64,000 bases of DNA from contig NZ_VXKK01000037.1 of assembly GCF_008693105.1 (NCBI RefSeq), positions 1 to 64,000 on the forward strand. Reading direction: 5' to 3'. The first letter of the stretch is position 1. Each line of letters starts with the position of its first letter. The DNA comes from Corynebacterium flavescens. GTDB taxonomy: Bacteria; Actinomycetota; Actinomycetes; Mycobacteriales; Mycobacteriaceae. A program made the position numbers and the translations under genes. The notes beneath the pieces were generated by a model, which searched no databases, had not been told where the DNA came from, and saw only the letters and a list, made by a program, of their open reading frames with translations. Below are positions 53,448 through 61,079 of this stretch, one piece after another.

Positions 53448-53999
53448 TTATCCAATCTCGAATAGGGTCGGCTGCACGGTAAGAACGCCGCGCTTCTTAG
53501 GTGGGGCACTATGCCGCTTCCTGTCCACAGGTTTCCGTAGCCCACGATGGGCGCTCGCCACCCCGACACTCTTTTTCCACTCCGCGTAGGGCTTACGGCA
53601 GTGCTCACAAAACCCGCGGGCGTAATGCTTCACCGTGCCCGCCGGCTGGGTCGTATAACGATTCCACTTCACCATTTCTCGGTGGCAATGGCGGCACCTA
53701 TCCGGGCGGTGCGCCTTAGTCGGCTCGGGGATACTCGGCGTCACCCCAGCAATGCGCGACAATGCCCACAGCGTTTCATCATCACCGCAGCACACAACCC
53801 CAGCCTGGATCACATCATTGGCTGGGGTTGGGCCACCCTGGCTAAGCGCAGTACCGGCTGTGAGAGCATCCCTGGCGCATGCTTTCCGCATAGGGCATGA
53901 TTCACACAGGGCAATGGCCCGGTGCTTATCCTCCGGGGTTGAAGTAAAAGGGGCGATGAAAGCCCGGTTTGTGGACTTGTTGCATGCGGCTTTTGTCAC
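53448..53999 (-). CDS. WhiB-like iron-sulphur regulator with extra zinc ribbon
   Basis: 183 residues from a GTG start. Cys6 and CESCPMRKAC (Cys33, 36, 42 approx.) give the Wbl C-Xn-C-X2-C-X5-C pattern that binds a 4Fe-4S cluster. A second part (about 100-145) has CRHCHREM and CEHCRKPY, a zinc ribbon not found in most Wbl proteins, followed by a basic tail. Wbl proteins act with sigma factors; phage copies can block host whiB genes. Role here is inferred. Confidence 0.78.
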   Translation of the reverse strand: MTKAACNKSTNRAFIAPFTSTPEDKHRAIALCESCPMRKACARDALTAGTALSQGGPTPANDVIQAGVVCCGDDETLWALSRIAGVTPSIPEPTKAHRPDRCRHCHREMVKWNRYTTQPAGTVKHYARGFCEHCRKPYAEWKKSVGVASAHRGLRKPVDRKRHSAPPKKRGVLTVQPTLFEIG

Positions 54000-54096
54000 G
54001 ATTCCCCCAGTGGCTCATTGTGGTTCGTGAACGATCTTTGTCGTTTCGATCCTTTGTGCCAACTGGGGGCAAGGGCGGGTTACACGATAGTACAGG

Positions 54097-54303
54097 CTAG
54101 TACATCATGGGGGCGGGCTGAATATCATCCAACGACTCGCCCAAAGCCACCATAAGACGCAGCGCCTCACGCTGCGTCAGGTCAGCCGACACACCGCAAA
54201 AATCCACGGTCACCGCCCTATACTCGTCCCCCGGAGTCCCGTCATTGAACGCGTCGATAGTGATCATTCCGCTGGAGGTAGGGATAGTCTGGGGAGAGGT
54301 CAT
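54097..54303 (-). CDS. Small hypothetical protein
   Basis: 68 residues (MTSPQTIPTSSGMITIDAFN), ending MMY. Possible mid-gene start at the second methionine. AAGGAA precedes the ATG. No motif recognised. The next 97 bp to the WhiB-like gene contain two TAGTAC repeats. Confidence 0.6.
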   Translation of the reverse strand: MTSPQTIPTSSGMITIDAFNDGTPGDEYRAVTVDFCGVSADLTQREALRLMVALGESLDDIQPAPMMY

Positions 54304-54365
54304 AGGGGGTTCCTTCCGGTCGCTTGGTTCAGTTTTCGAGCATAGAACACTTGTACGACACGGGG

Positions 54366-54842
54366 TTAGAATGGTGCCGATTCTTCCTGCCCAAAGCCAC
54401 CTGTGGGGGCGCTATTCCACGGGTCTTGCGCCGGTGACTGCTGTCCCCCGCTCTGGGGTTGTCCGCCACCCTCGCGGGGTGTGCGTGTGACCTGGGCTGT
54501 GGCGTAGCGCAGGGACGGCCCTACCTCGTCCACATCGACCTCGAACACGGTGCGGTTGTCGCCCTCCTTGGTTTGGAATGAGCGGGCTTTCAGTCGCCCG
54601 GTCACGATGACCCGCATGCCCTTGACGATGGACTGCGCGACGTTCTCCGCCGCCTGCTTCCACACATTGCAGGTCAAGAACATGGCTTCGCCATCTTCCC
54701 ACTGGTTCGACTGCTTGTTGAACGTGCGCGGGGTTGATGCCACCCGGAAGTTGCATACCGCCGCGCCCGCCGGGGTGAAACGAAGTTCGGGCTCGGCAAC
54801 GACGTTGCCTACCACTGTGATGTTTGTATCTCCTTGTGCCAT
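54366..54842 (-). CDS. ssb: Single-stranded DNA-binding protein
   Basis: 158 residues from [15 protein letters not shown]. The OB-fold with [32 protein letters not shown] and [12 protein letters not shown] is typical. A Gly/Gln-rich linker leads to an acidic tip (EESAPF) that recruits partners. Leader: hairpin 54863-54880, then AGCAGAAAGGA, then ATG. Confidence 0.95.
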   Translation of the reverse strand: MAQGDTNITVVGNVVAEPELRFTPAGAAVCNFRVASTPRTFNKQSNQWEDGEAMFLTCNVWKQAAENVAQSIVKGMRVIVTGRLKARSFQTKEGDNRTVFEVDVDEVGPSLRYATAQVTRTPREGGGQPQSGGQQSPAQDPWNSAPTGGFGQEESAPF

Positions 54843-54862
54843 GAGCACATCCTTTCTGCTTT

Positions 54863-54880
54863 GCCCCTGCGGTCAGGGGC
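54863..54880 (-). promoter_or_regulatory. Leader hairpin of ssb (variant loop)
   Basis: GCCCC/GGGGC (up to 7 bp, GCCCCTG/CAGGGGC) occupies the same place as the CUGCAA hairpins but its loop contains GACCGC. The reverse, GCGGTCA, is the boundary motif found elsewhere in the prophage. Confidence 0.6.
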
Positions 54881-54921
54881 GAATGATTATTTGGTGGGGG
54901 TTGCAGCCCCCACTAGTTTCT

Positions 54922-55365
54922 TTAGAATCCGGCCTGCTCGTAGCCAGTAAGATCCACACCAGCCGACATACACGCAGTAACAGCCGTGGGCCCAGCGCAC
55001 GAAATGAACCAACTATCCCCGTAAATCGTGGCCGAGTTATCCACCTCCCCCGCAGCATGAGCCATAGCCGACGGCGTAACACCCGTATCGTCCACACCCA
55101 CAACGTAAATGGTAGTACCGTCCTTGCAGGTGAGGCCTTGGTCAATGATGCCAGTATCGTCACACGTCACCTGGGATTGAAGATAGCGGAGGGCCTGGAT
55201 CGTGGTTTCCCACGTGGCGGGGTCTACCTTCTCCGGCTTCGCCGCGCTCGTGGTCGTGCGCGCCGTCGAGGTAGTGGTGGTGGCCTCCTGAGATTCTGAT
55301 GTGCCGCCACACGCCGCCAAAAGCGACACGGCCCCCAACATGGTGATGATTTTTAGAGACTTCAT
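54922..55365 (-). CDS. Phage-encoded lipoprotein
   Basis: 147 residues. Type II signal peptide MKSLKIITMLGAVSLLAACGG with lipobox LAAC, then a Thr/Ser spacer and a domain with two Cys pairs (TCDDTG, TCKDG, SCAGPT, ACMSAG). It should be anchored outside the membrane. Lipoproteins of prophages often cause superinfection exclusion, but no homologue was recognised. Confidence 0.85.
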   Translation of the reverse strand: MKSLKIITMLGAVSLLAACGGTSESQEATTTTSTARTTTSAAKPEKVDPATWETTIQALRYLQSQVTCDDTGIIDQGLTCKDGTTIYVVGVDDTGVTPSAMAHAAGEVDNSATIYGDSWFISCAGPTAVTACMSAGVDLTGYEQAGF

Positions 55366-55403
55366 GGTGTGTTCCTTTTTCAGAGAGATAATGTGAGATT
55401 CTT

Positions 55404-55709
55404 CTAACGCTCGCCCTTGATGATAAAAGTCATCATCGGGGCGGATACGCCCATGCCCTCCGCTAGGGCGGTGAGGGGCACACCGGCGTGCTGTGCCCGT
55501 CGGGAGGCCAGCACCCTGCCCCGCAATGCTTCGTGGACAGCCTCGCGGGCCTGGCGTGCTTCCTCGCGCATTCTTTCCTGCGCCGCGGCGTGAGATTCGG
55601 CTAGTGCTTTCTCCGCCGCCCGCGCATCTTGCAGTGCTTTGTGGGCGGCCAGGGCCTCGGCAGTGGCCTTAGCCTTATGGGCTTGGAGTTCTTCGTCGGT
55701 CATACTCAT
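55404..55709 (-). CDS. Coiled-coil protein with C-terminal helix-turn-helix
   Basis: 101 residues. Ala/Glu/Arg-rich helix (5-70), then GVPLTALAEGMGVSAPMMTFI, a helix-turn-helix-like end. Probably DNA-binding. AGGAAG precedes the ATG. Confidence 0.65.
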   Translation of the reverse strand: MSMTDEELQAHKAKATAEALAAHKALQDARAAEKALAESHAAAQERMREEARQAREAVHEALRGRVLASRRAQHAGVPLTALAEGMGVSAPMMTFIIKGER

Positions 55710-55746
55710 TTTCTTGTGCTTTCACTTCCTTTCTATTCTTGTGCAT

Positions 55747-56034
55747 TTAGGTGTCGTCACTAGCGACTTTATCATCTACGTGTAGTGTGATTCTGATTGA
55801 GTCCTGCACCCCAAGGTCGGTGTTAGGCCCCCAGCCAAGCATGATCCGCCCATCATCATCCAGCGGCACAATTGGCCCTACTTCGCGTTGTGCGATGCGA
55901 GTTTGGTAGCAATCGGGGAATAAGGCGGCATCGTCTTGTGCTTGCTTCAGCTTGGTGAAATAGTCCCCGCTATCCGTCCACTCCCCATCCCACATGTACT
56001 GCACCAAAAACAAGGTGTGAGCTTCCGGCCTCAT
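55747..56034 (-). CDS. Hypothetical protein
   Basis: 95 residues (MRPEAHTLFLVQYMWDGEWT), beta-rich with ending DDKVASDDT. Overlaps the next gene by 4 nt. No family recognised. Confidence 0.6.
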   Translation of the reverse strand: MRPEAHTLFLVQYMWDGEWTDSGDYFTKLKQAQDDAALFPDCYQTRIAQREVGPIVPLDDDGRIMLGWGPNTDLGVQDSIRITLHVDDKVASDDT

Positions 56035-56273
56035 GCGCCGCGCAAGATTTGTCGCAGTTCGCTCACGGCTTCGCTAAAGCTCACGGTCAACGGGCTGGTT
56101 GTGTCTTGATAGGTGCTGATGTCGAGGCTTTGCCAGTGCTCGGCCAGCTTCTCGATACCCTCCCTCAGCCTGATTACTTCAGCCACGGCCTCTGGGGCAG
56201 ACACAGCGAGGAGTGCCTGCCAATCAGCAGTAGTTCTAGACAATGGAGTACTCCAAAAGAAAATCAGCCTCAT
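56031..56273 (-). CDS. Hypothetical helical protein, start uncertain
   Basis: 80 residues if ATG at 56273, which overlaps the upstream gene by 38 nt; a TTG at 56243 would overlap by 8. The common part (ADWQALLAVSAPEAVAEVIRL) is helical. Function unknown. Confidence 0.55.
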   Translation of the reverse strand: MRLIFFWSTPLSRTTADWQALLAVSAPEAVAEVIRLREGIEKLAEHWQSLDISTYQDTTSPLTVSFSEAVSELRQILRGA

Positions 56274-56715
56274 AACATGGAAAGAACTTGCCCTTTTCGC
56301 TACGCACGATGAAACTTCCAGGACTTGCGTATAGATTCCGATCGATTCCTAGGAACGTATTTCTGACATAGAGTTTCCCAAAGATGCTGCTATCATCATT
56401 CCACCATGTTGCGGTTCCACCTCGGCTTTTAACCCATTCTTCGATCTGTTGGGCGTTTTTGCGGGTTCCGTCCCATTGTGCGGCCTCGACCTTTTGCGGG
56501 TTCTTGCTGTCGATCGTTGATCGTTTCCAGTAATGATTAGTGATTGCCATCGTTCTCTCCCAGGTGTCGTGCCCAATGTCCTCGCGGGCGGTTAGCTCAC
56601 TAACCTCTTGCATAGCCATGCCCCATGTCGTGCAGCGGACGTAAGACACTCCGTCGATTTCCACACGCCATGGATGGCAGTAGTCATCGTCTTTGCGCAC
56701 ACAGTATCTACTCAT
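56236..56715 (-). CDS. Hypothetical protein with phage-type C-terminal domain
   Basis: 159 residues. N-terminal part WRVEIDGVSYVRCTTWGMAM, then a module with KVEAAQWDGTRKNAQQIEEWV and ASPGSFIVRSEKGKFFPCYE that recurs in many phage small proteins of unknown role. AAAAT-rich leader without the hairpin. Confidence 0.65.
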   Translation of the reverse strand: MSRYCVRKDDDYCHPWRVEIDGVSYVRCTTWGMAMQEVSELTAREDIGHDTWERTMAITNHYWKRSTIDSKNPQKVEAAQWDGTRKNAQQIEEWVKSRGGTATWWNDDSSIFGKLYVRNTFLGIDRNLYASPGSFIVRSEKGKFFPCYEADFLLEYSIV

Positions 56716-56757
56716 TTTCCCCCTATTCTTGGGTTTATCGTCTGTCCTGATCGCTAC

Positions 56758-56832
56758 CTAGACTCCTAGCACGATGACGATCCACAGGGTGACGTACAGA
56801 ATCGCTAGGGCTGCAACTTCTTCCCGGCTCAT
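56758..56832 (-). CDS. 24-residue membrane microprotein
   Basis: MSREEVAALAILYVTLWIVI... a single hydrophobic helix. Its ATG overlaps the upstream stop (ATGA), so it is probably translated by coupling. Function unknown. Confidence 0.5.
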   Translation of the reverse strand: MSREEVAALAILYVTLWIVIVLGV

Positions 56833-57188
56833 GGCTTGGCCTCCCAGTCATGCACGAAACGGCGGTGGGTGAAGTCGCATGCTGTGAACGGTGAAATGTC
56901 CTCCAATTTCCATACGGTCGGCCCGCCCTCTTGCCACTCCCCTTTCGCCGGCTCCCCGTCTGCACCCCACGCACGAGGCAGGTCAAAACGCGGGATGAGG
57001 CATTTAGTCATTACCGAAGCGTCAGTCCTGCCATCGGTCGCCTTTGGGTCTTGCACAGATGACAAACCGTTCTTGTCATGCCGGTAGATGACGCTAAAGC
57101 GCTTTTCAGATGGGTCGGTGTAGTCACACCACATCCCTTTACATTCTTCCCGCTCCTGCGGGGCCATATCGGCCAATGTTCTAGGCAT
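56829..57188 (-). CDS. Hypothetical protein
   Basis: 119 residues from MPRTLADMAPQEREEC, which overlaps the upstream gene by 8 nt. It contains GMWCDYTDPSEKRFSVIYRH and Cys/Trp-rich blocks typical of actinophage proteins of unknown function. The longer frame from 57290 lies inside its neighbour. Confidence 0.65.
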   Translation of the reverse strand: MPRTLADMAPQEREECKGMWCDYTDPSEKRFSVIYRHDKNGLSSVQDPKATDGRTDASVMTKCLIPRFDLPRAWGADGEPAKGEWQEGGPTVWKLEDISPFTACDFTHRRFVHDWEAKP

Positions 57189-57504
57189 CTGCTTCACCCA
57201 GCAGCTTTGCGTAGCTGCGTACCCATTCGTACGGTTCCTCATAAAGGGAATCGCGGGCACTGATCGCCCCGGATCGTCCTGTTTCTCCATCTACATAAGC
57301 AGATGATTCTGCAACGTCACCCGTGGAGATGGTGCACTCCATTTCGGAAGCCAGATACTCAGCTATCTGCTTCGGCACATTGTCGTAGATAGAAATGAAT
57401 CCAGCGTCGATAATCGCTTGTGCAAGTTCATCTGGTTCGAGATAGTCTTTCCCGTTTGAGATGATCGCAGTCAACATTCCCAGCGGAGATAAGTTCCTAT
57501 TCAT
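57181..57504 (-). CDS. Hypothetical protein
   Basis: 107 residues from MNRNLSPLGMLTAIIS, GGAGGAA upstream. Acidic, helical first half. Overlaps both neighbours by about 8 nt. Confidence 0.6.
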   Translation of the reverse strand: MNRNLSPLGMLTAIISNGKDYLEPDELAQAIIDAGFISIYDNVPKQIAEYLASEMECTISTGDVAESSAYVDGETGRSGAISARDSLYEEPYEWVRSYAKLLGEADA

Positions 57505-57715
57505 TGGCTTCCTCCAGTGCTTTGCGGGCTGCGCGCACCTGCGAACCGGTGGCAACAACCACCATTGGATACATCATCTCTCGCGGCTCGGCAGTCGAGC
57601 ACATGTAACCCGCGCCAAAGGTTGTTGATGCCACTTCTCGATGCGTGGCGACGAGAGTATCCAGGTCTAGGGCTTCGAGTTCCTCCGCTGTGCGAATGAT
57701 CTGCGGGGTACTCAT
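57497..57715 (-). CDS. Small hypothetical protein
   Basis: 72 residues (MSTPQIIRTAEELEALDLDT), alpha/beta, ends KALEEANE. Overlaps the upstream stop (ATGA). No family recognised. Confidence 0.6.
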   Translation of the reverse strand: MSTPQIIRTAEELEALDLDTLVATHREVASTTFGAGYMCSTAEPREMMYPMVVVATGSQVRAARKALEEANE

Positions 57716-58113
57716 TGATTCTTCTCCTCTGCGTAGTTGGCTGCTGCGAGGAATACTCCTGCAATGGCTTTCATATCCTCGGGGTTTAGTCCCTCAAGCG
57801 CTTCTTCAGGGAACTCCGTCCACCCGCCGTACAGCCCGTATTCCTTGCTGTAAGAAATCCACCACTCGTCCTTGCCGGGGGTTTGCCACACGGCTTCGGG
57901 AGGCTCGCTATCCCACTCTTCGCGGTGCCACTGTGCCCATCCGGGGTGTGACTCTGGAGTCATCGTGGGGGTCGGCAGGTCTGGCGCGAGGAGTCCCGCA
58001 TCCGCGAGGGCCTGGGCTATATGCGGACTAACATGGTCTTGCATGTCACGGACACGTGGGGCGGTACGACGCGCCTCGGCAATAATCTCCACCGCTTTCT
58101 CTAGGTTGCTCAT
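57712..58113 (-). CDS. Hypothetical protein, paralogue of 51894-52217
   Basis: 133 residues. Shares AQALADAGLLAPDLP and the ending GVFLAAANYAEEKNQ with the protein at 51894-52217; the centre is Trp/Glu-rich (GWAQWHREEWDSEPPEAVW). The conserved ends with variable centres suggest a duplicated early-protein family. Confidence 0.65.
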   Translation of the reverse strand: MSNLEKAVEIIAEARRTAPRVRDMQDHVSPHIAQALADAGLLAPDLPTPTMTPESHPGWAQWHREEWDSEPPEAVWQTPGKDEWWISYSKEYGLYGGWTEFPEEALEGLNPEDMKAIAGVFLAAANYAEEKNQ

Positions 58114-58334
58114 GCTTGCTCCTTTTCTAGAGCCTGTTTCTTATGGAGGTAGTCGATACCCTCCAACAGAATGATTGCTGGCAAAGCCTTTTCTCTGCCC
58201 GGCCAAAGCTTGAACTTCGCGGTGGAGTGATCAACCCAGGACCAGGCCTCTGTTATGTCTCCATTACTATCTAGAATTAGAGTATCCTCGGCAAGGCCTC
58301 GAAGATCCTTGGGATAGCGCAAAATGTCTCTCAT
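58110..58334 (-). CDS. Small hypothetical protein
   Basis: 74 residues from MRDILRYPKDLRGLAED; the ATG overlaps the upstream stop by 4 nt. ALPAIILLEGIDYLHKKQ near the end. No motif recognised. Confidence 0.6.
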   Translation of the reverse strand: MRDILRYPKDLRGLAEDTLILDSNGDITEAWSWVDHSTAKFKLWPGREKALPAIILLEGIDYLHKKQALEKEQA

Positions 58335-59116
58335 GCTTGCTCCTTGCGGTCTGGTAGAAGCCGGGCCAGGAGGGTGATTTGCCTGTCCGAGCACCAGTTC
58401 GCGTAATGGATATCGGCATCAGAGACAACCCAGGGGCAGATGCCATCCATGGGGTGGCATCGCTTTGCTATGACTTCCCGGCCAAATGCCCTGGCAAGAT
58501 ACAGCTCCCCCGCTTTGCAGTCCTCGGGTTTGGGGAGGGGTGCAGGTGATGGTTCCTCTTCGAGGAACGTGAGGGTAGATGGGTCTACATTGCTCCAGTC
58601 CCAACCACTACTGATTGCGTCGGACAGGTAACAGACAAAGTATCCCCCATTGCGGTGTTCCCTAGGACTCACCACACACCGCCCGTATTTCTCATGCTCT
58701 GCCAGGCGCATACCCTTCGGCAGAGCAGGGCGGGAACCAGTGGAGGGGGTGGCATCCTCCGCTTCTTTCAGCTTTCGCTCAAGTATGTTGATGCGCATTT
58801 GCTGCATTCCGAATACACCGTCCAGTGCCTCATCCCTGGTAGCGAGGTACTTATTGTCAGCTATGAGCTTTTTCTTGCCGGCCCACAATTCCTCCAACCG
58901 CTTCTGTACTTCGTCACTCTCGCGGGTGAGGTCAGCGACTCTAGTTTGCAGCTCATTGCGCTCGGCGCGTAGAGCGTCAATTTGCGACCGTATATAGACA
59001 CGGAACGACGTTTTGTTAGCGGCGTCTAGGGCATCGGTGTATATGAGATTGAGCACCTCCTCGACTGGTGCGTCCGTACACGTGATGGTGTGGGTGGTGT
59101 TGATGTTGATGCTCAT
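58331..59116 (-). CDS. Coiled-coil protein
   Basis: 261 residues. A central coiled coil (about 50-125, RAERNELQTRVADLTRESDE) separates a small N-terminal part from a Trp/Cys-containing C-terminal domain (GWDWSNVDPSTLTF ... ICPWVVSD). Probably oligomeric. Function unknown. Confidence 0.65.
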   Translation of the reverse strand: MSININTTHTITCTDAPVEEVLNLIYTDALDAANKTSFRVYIRSQIDALRAERNELQTRVADLTRESDEVQKRLEELWAGKKKLIADNKYLATRDEALDGVFGMQQMRINILERKLKEAEDATPSTGSRPALPKGMRLAEHEKYGRCVVSPREHRNGGYFVCYLSDAISSGWDWSNVDPSTLTFLEEEPSPAPLPKPEDCKAGELYLARAFGREVIAKRCHPMDGICPWVVSDADIHYANWCSDRQITLLARLLPDRKEQA

Positions 59117-59277
59117 TGCTTCTCCTTATGGCAGTTTGCAGCCTCAGCTGCTTGTCTCGTTTTATGCAGGTTTCCGGCCAGGTCTTTGTATCCAGTGATG
59201 GTGGTGAAACGGCCAATGGTGCGCACATCAGCTTCACAATGCACACGACCACAATCAGGGCACGGTGGCTTAATCAT
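59113..59277 (-). CDS. Small zinc-finger protein
   Basis: 54 residues from MIKPPCPDCGRVHCEAD; CPDCGRVHC plus a later Cys/His (ANCHK) can bind zinc. The ATG overlaps the upstream stop by 4 nt. Confidence 0.6.
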   Translation of the reverse strand: MIKPPCPDCGRVHCEADVRTIGRFTTITGYKDLAGNLHKTRQAAEAANCHKEKQ

Positions 59278-59651
59278 GCGTAGATCCTTTCGATGATGTC
59301 TGCCTCGAAATCGCATTCCTGGATGGCCCGACGCATGAATGGGTAGGGCTGCACGCCTACCCGCTTGAGCGTCTGCTCTGATTCGTCGGTGAGCTCATAG
59401 CTTTCTGGGATAGCATCCATGGCCTGCGCGTCCTCGTCGCCGTCGATCGCTACTTCTGCTTCAACGGTTATCGATATTTGAATACCCACGCCCGGCTGTT
59501 GCGGGTGTGTGACATACCCGTCGATGCGCCACTTCTTGTATTCCTCCGGCAGGTTACAGCGGTCACAAGGGCACGTCGAACTGCCGAAGCAGTGCCCGCG
59601 CATGTACCTACGATCTTCCTCAGCCAGTGCATTATTCCAACGCCCTCCCAT
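59274..59651 (-). CDS. Hypothetical protein with Cys cluster
   Basis: 125 residues from MGGRWNNALAEEDRRYM. CFGSSTCPCDRC near residues 21-32 is a likely metal site; the rest is beta-rich and acidic. The stop of the upstream gene overlaps its ATG (TAATG). Confidence 0.6.
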   Translation of the reverse strand: MGGRWNNALAEEDRRYMRGHCFGSSTCPCDRCNLPEEYKKWRIDGYVTHPQQPGVGIQISITVEAEVAIDGDEDAQAMDAIPESYELTDESEQTLKRVGVQPYPFMRRAIQECDFEADIIERIYA

Positions 59652-59812
59652 TAGAGTGCCCCCAGCCATACCGGCGGCATGGCGATGACCGCACCGAAGA
59701 TGAAGCCGATCAGGATACCAAGGACAAGGGTGAGTAGGGCGAGCCGGAGGCGCTTTTCGAGCTGATCCTCCAGCTTAGCGATGCGAGGATCAAGATTGTT
59801 TTTAGTGGTCAT
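59651..59812 (-). CDS. 53-residue membrane protein
   Basis: MTTKNNLDPRIAKLEDQLEK, then a hydrophobic helix LRLALLTLVLGILIGFIFGA and a short end. GCAGAAAGGAA precedes the ATG with leader hairpin copy 4 upstream. A short helix before one membrane anchor; function unknown. Confidence 0.65.
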   Translation of the reverse strand: MTTKNNLDPRIAKLEDQLEKRLRLALLTLVLGILIGFIFGAVIAMPPVWLGAL

Positions 59813-59834
59813 TGACCAGATTCCTTTCTGCTAA

Positions 59835-59850
59835 GCCCGTTGCAGCGGGC
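59835..59850 (-). promoter_or_regulatory. Leader hairpin, CUGCAA loop (copy 4)
   Basis: Stem GCCCG/CGGGC with loop CTGCAA on the minus strand, 3-4 nt before GCAGAAAGGA. Confidence 0.72.
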
Positions 59851-59865
59851 CATGAGTGAATTTGA

Positions 59866-60165
59866 TTATTGCAAATCTTCGAGCGCGGTCTTGAACTCCT
59901 CCAAGGTGTCCATGAACTCGGAGAGCCGCAGCCGCGTCTCATACAGCGTGGAGGCCTGAAAGTCTTTTACGTCGAGCTTCACGATTGAGAACTCCCATTC
60001 TTCCCGCCCGTGTAGCCATTCAGCGGTGGCGACCGTGTAGTTACTCTGCCTGTAGGTGCAAACGACTTCTACAGACCAATCGTTGACGAGGGCGTCGTAG
60101 TTAGAGATCTCCATCTGGTACGGGGCGCCGTCCGCGTGGAAGATCAGGCTTTGGGATAGTGGCAT
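59866..60165 (-). CDS. Hypothetical acidic early protein
   Basis: 99 residues (MPLSQSLIFHADGAPYQMEI), beta-rich, acidic, with C-terminal helix FMDTLEEFKTALEDL. AGAAAGGAAA precedes the ATG; leader hairpin copy 5 upstream. Confidence 0.65.
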   Translation of the reverse strand: MPLSQSLIFHADGAPYQMEISNYDALVNDWSVEVVCTYRQSNYTVATAEWLHGREEWEFSIVKLDVKDFQASTLYETRLRLSEFMDTLEEFKTALEDLQ

Positions 60166-60185
60166 CGCGTTTCCTTTCTGCTGTT

Positions 60186-60201
60186 GGCCCTTGCAGAGGC
60201 C
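60186..60201 (-). promoter_or_regulatory. Leader hairpin, CUGCAA loop (copy 5)
   Basis: GGCC/GGCC stem with loop CTGCAA. The closing pair is U-G on the minus-strand RNA but C-A on the other strand, so pairing is preserved only in the sense transcript. Confidence 0.7.
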
Positions 60202-60247
60202 GGTGAGTGTGGGCGTGATTACGGTATGCGCCCCCCACCCGTTATGG

Positions 60248-60538
60248 TTACTTCACCGAGAAGTAGGGGAGACCCGGCAAGCAGGCCAGTTCTAAGTCGT
60301 CCTTGGTTGCTCCCAAGACCATAGCCACGGAGGCCAGTTCCTGCAGGGCGGTGTTCAGCTTGGCGACCTCGGTGGTATCCGGAACGAACAAAATCCGCTC
60401 GTTGTTGAGGAGGCGGTCCTGGGCGGCTGCAGATTCCTGGGAAACCTTGATCAGTGCTTCGTTCAGGTCGTCGCTACAAGCAGCGATTTTGTTTAGGACT
60501 GTGGCGAGAGCTTTGGTTTCGACGATTACGGTGTTCAT
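60248..60538 (-). CDS. Hypothetical early protein, first gene after promoter 2
   Basis: 96 residues, helical (ALATVLNKIAACSDDLNEALIKV). Leader: early promoter 2, hairpin copy 6, GCAGAAAGGA, ATG. No family recognised. Confidence 0.65.
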   Translation of the reverse strand: MNTVIVETKALATVLNKIAACSDDLNEALIKVSQESAAAQDRLLNNERILFVPDTTEVAKLNTALQELASVAMVLGATKDDLELACLPGLPYFSVK

Positions 60539-60557
60539 GGTGTGGTCCTTTCTGCTT

Positions 60558-60573
60558 AGGGGTTGCAGCCCCT
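60558..60573 (-). promoter_or_regulatory. Leader hairpin, CUGCAA loop (copy 6)
   Basis: Stem AGGGG/CCCCT with loop CTGCAA on the minus strand, 1-2 nt before GCAGAAAGGA and about 21 nt after the -10 box of early promoter 2. Confidence 0.75.
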
Positions 60574-60594
60574 TGTTTCTTGCTTACCTTTTTA

Positions 60595-60623
60595 ACAATA
60601 CACAGCTGTTAGATGTTTGTAAA
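60595..60623 (-). promoter_or_regulatory. Early promoter 2 with operator
   Basis: Minus-strand TTTACA (60623-60618), 17 nt, TATTGT (60600-60595). The spacer holds the perfect palindrome ACAGCTGT (60602-60609). Flanks GACTTTACAA and GTAAGCAA match early promoter 1 at 52926-52955. Confidence 0.65.
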
Positions 60624-60647
60624 GTCATAGGGGATAACTAGCAATAA

Positions 60648-61079
60648 TTACCTTTTACGCGCCTCCGCCAGCCGTCGTTTAAGCTCCTCGAAATCACGAT
60701 CATTAGGCGGCTCAATCTCCGCCAAATCACGCGGGGGAACCGCGCCAGGACGGTATGCGGGCCCCAGCATTCGCCGGTACTTTTCCTCTAGCCTCACGGC
60801 CCTAAACCGCTCTAGCTCCGCCTTGCCCGCCGGGGTAGATTCCCACCGCTGTACCGCAATCCTCGCAGCATTCAGGATGTCCCTTGGGGTGCACATCCGA
60901 TCTCCTACCAACTCGGTTGCCCACACCAGCACAGCATCACGCCATACCGCATCGGGGAGCTCACGATTAAGGGCGATCGCCCAATCGTCTTTTACTTCTG
61001 GGCTGGGCACGGGGAACCGATCGGGGGCGAGGTTCTTGCCCAGATGGAGGATTTTCTTCGCTAGATTCGCGTCTACCAC
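60648..61079 (-). CDS. Putative replication accessory / helicase-loader-like protein
   Basis: 143 residues from a GTG overlapping the initiator stop by 7 nt. Helical, basic C-terminus (DFEELKRRLAEARKR). WRDAVLVWATELVGDRMCTP and the position directly behind an initiator are like phage loader proteins. Assigned by context. Confidence 0.55.
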   Translation of the reverse strand: MVDANLAKKILHLGKNLAPDRFPVPSPEVKDDWAIALNRELPDAVWRDAVLVWATELVGDRMCTPRDILNAARIAVQRWESTPAGKAELERFRAVRLEEKYRRMLGPAYRPGAVPPRDLAEIEPPNDRDFEELKRRLAEARKR

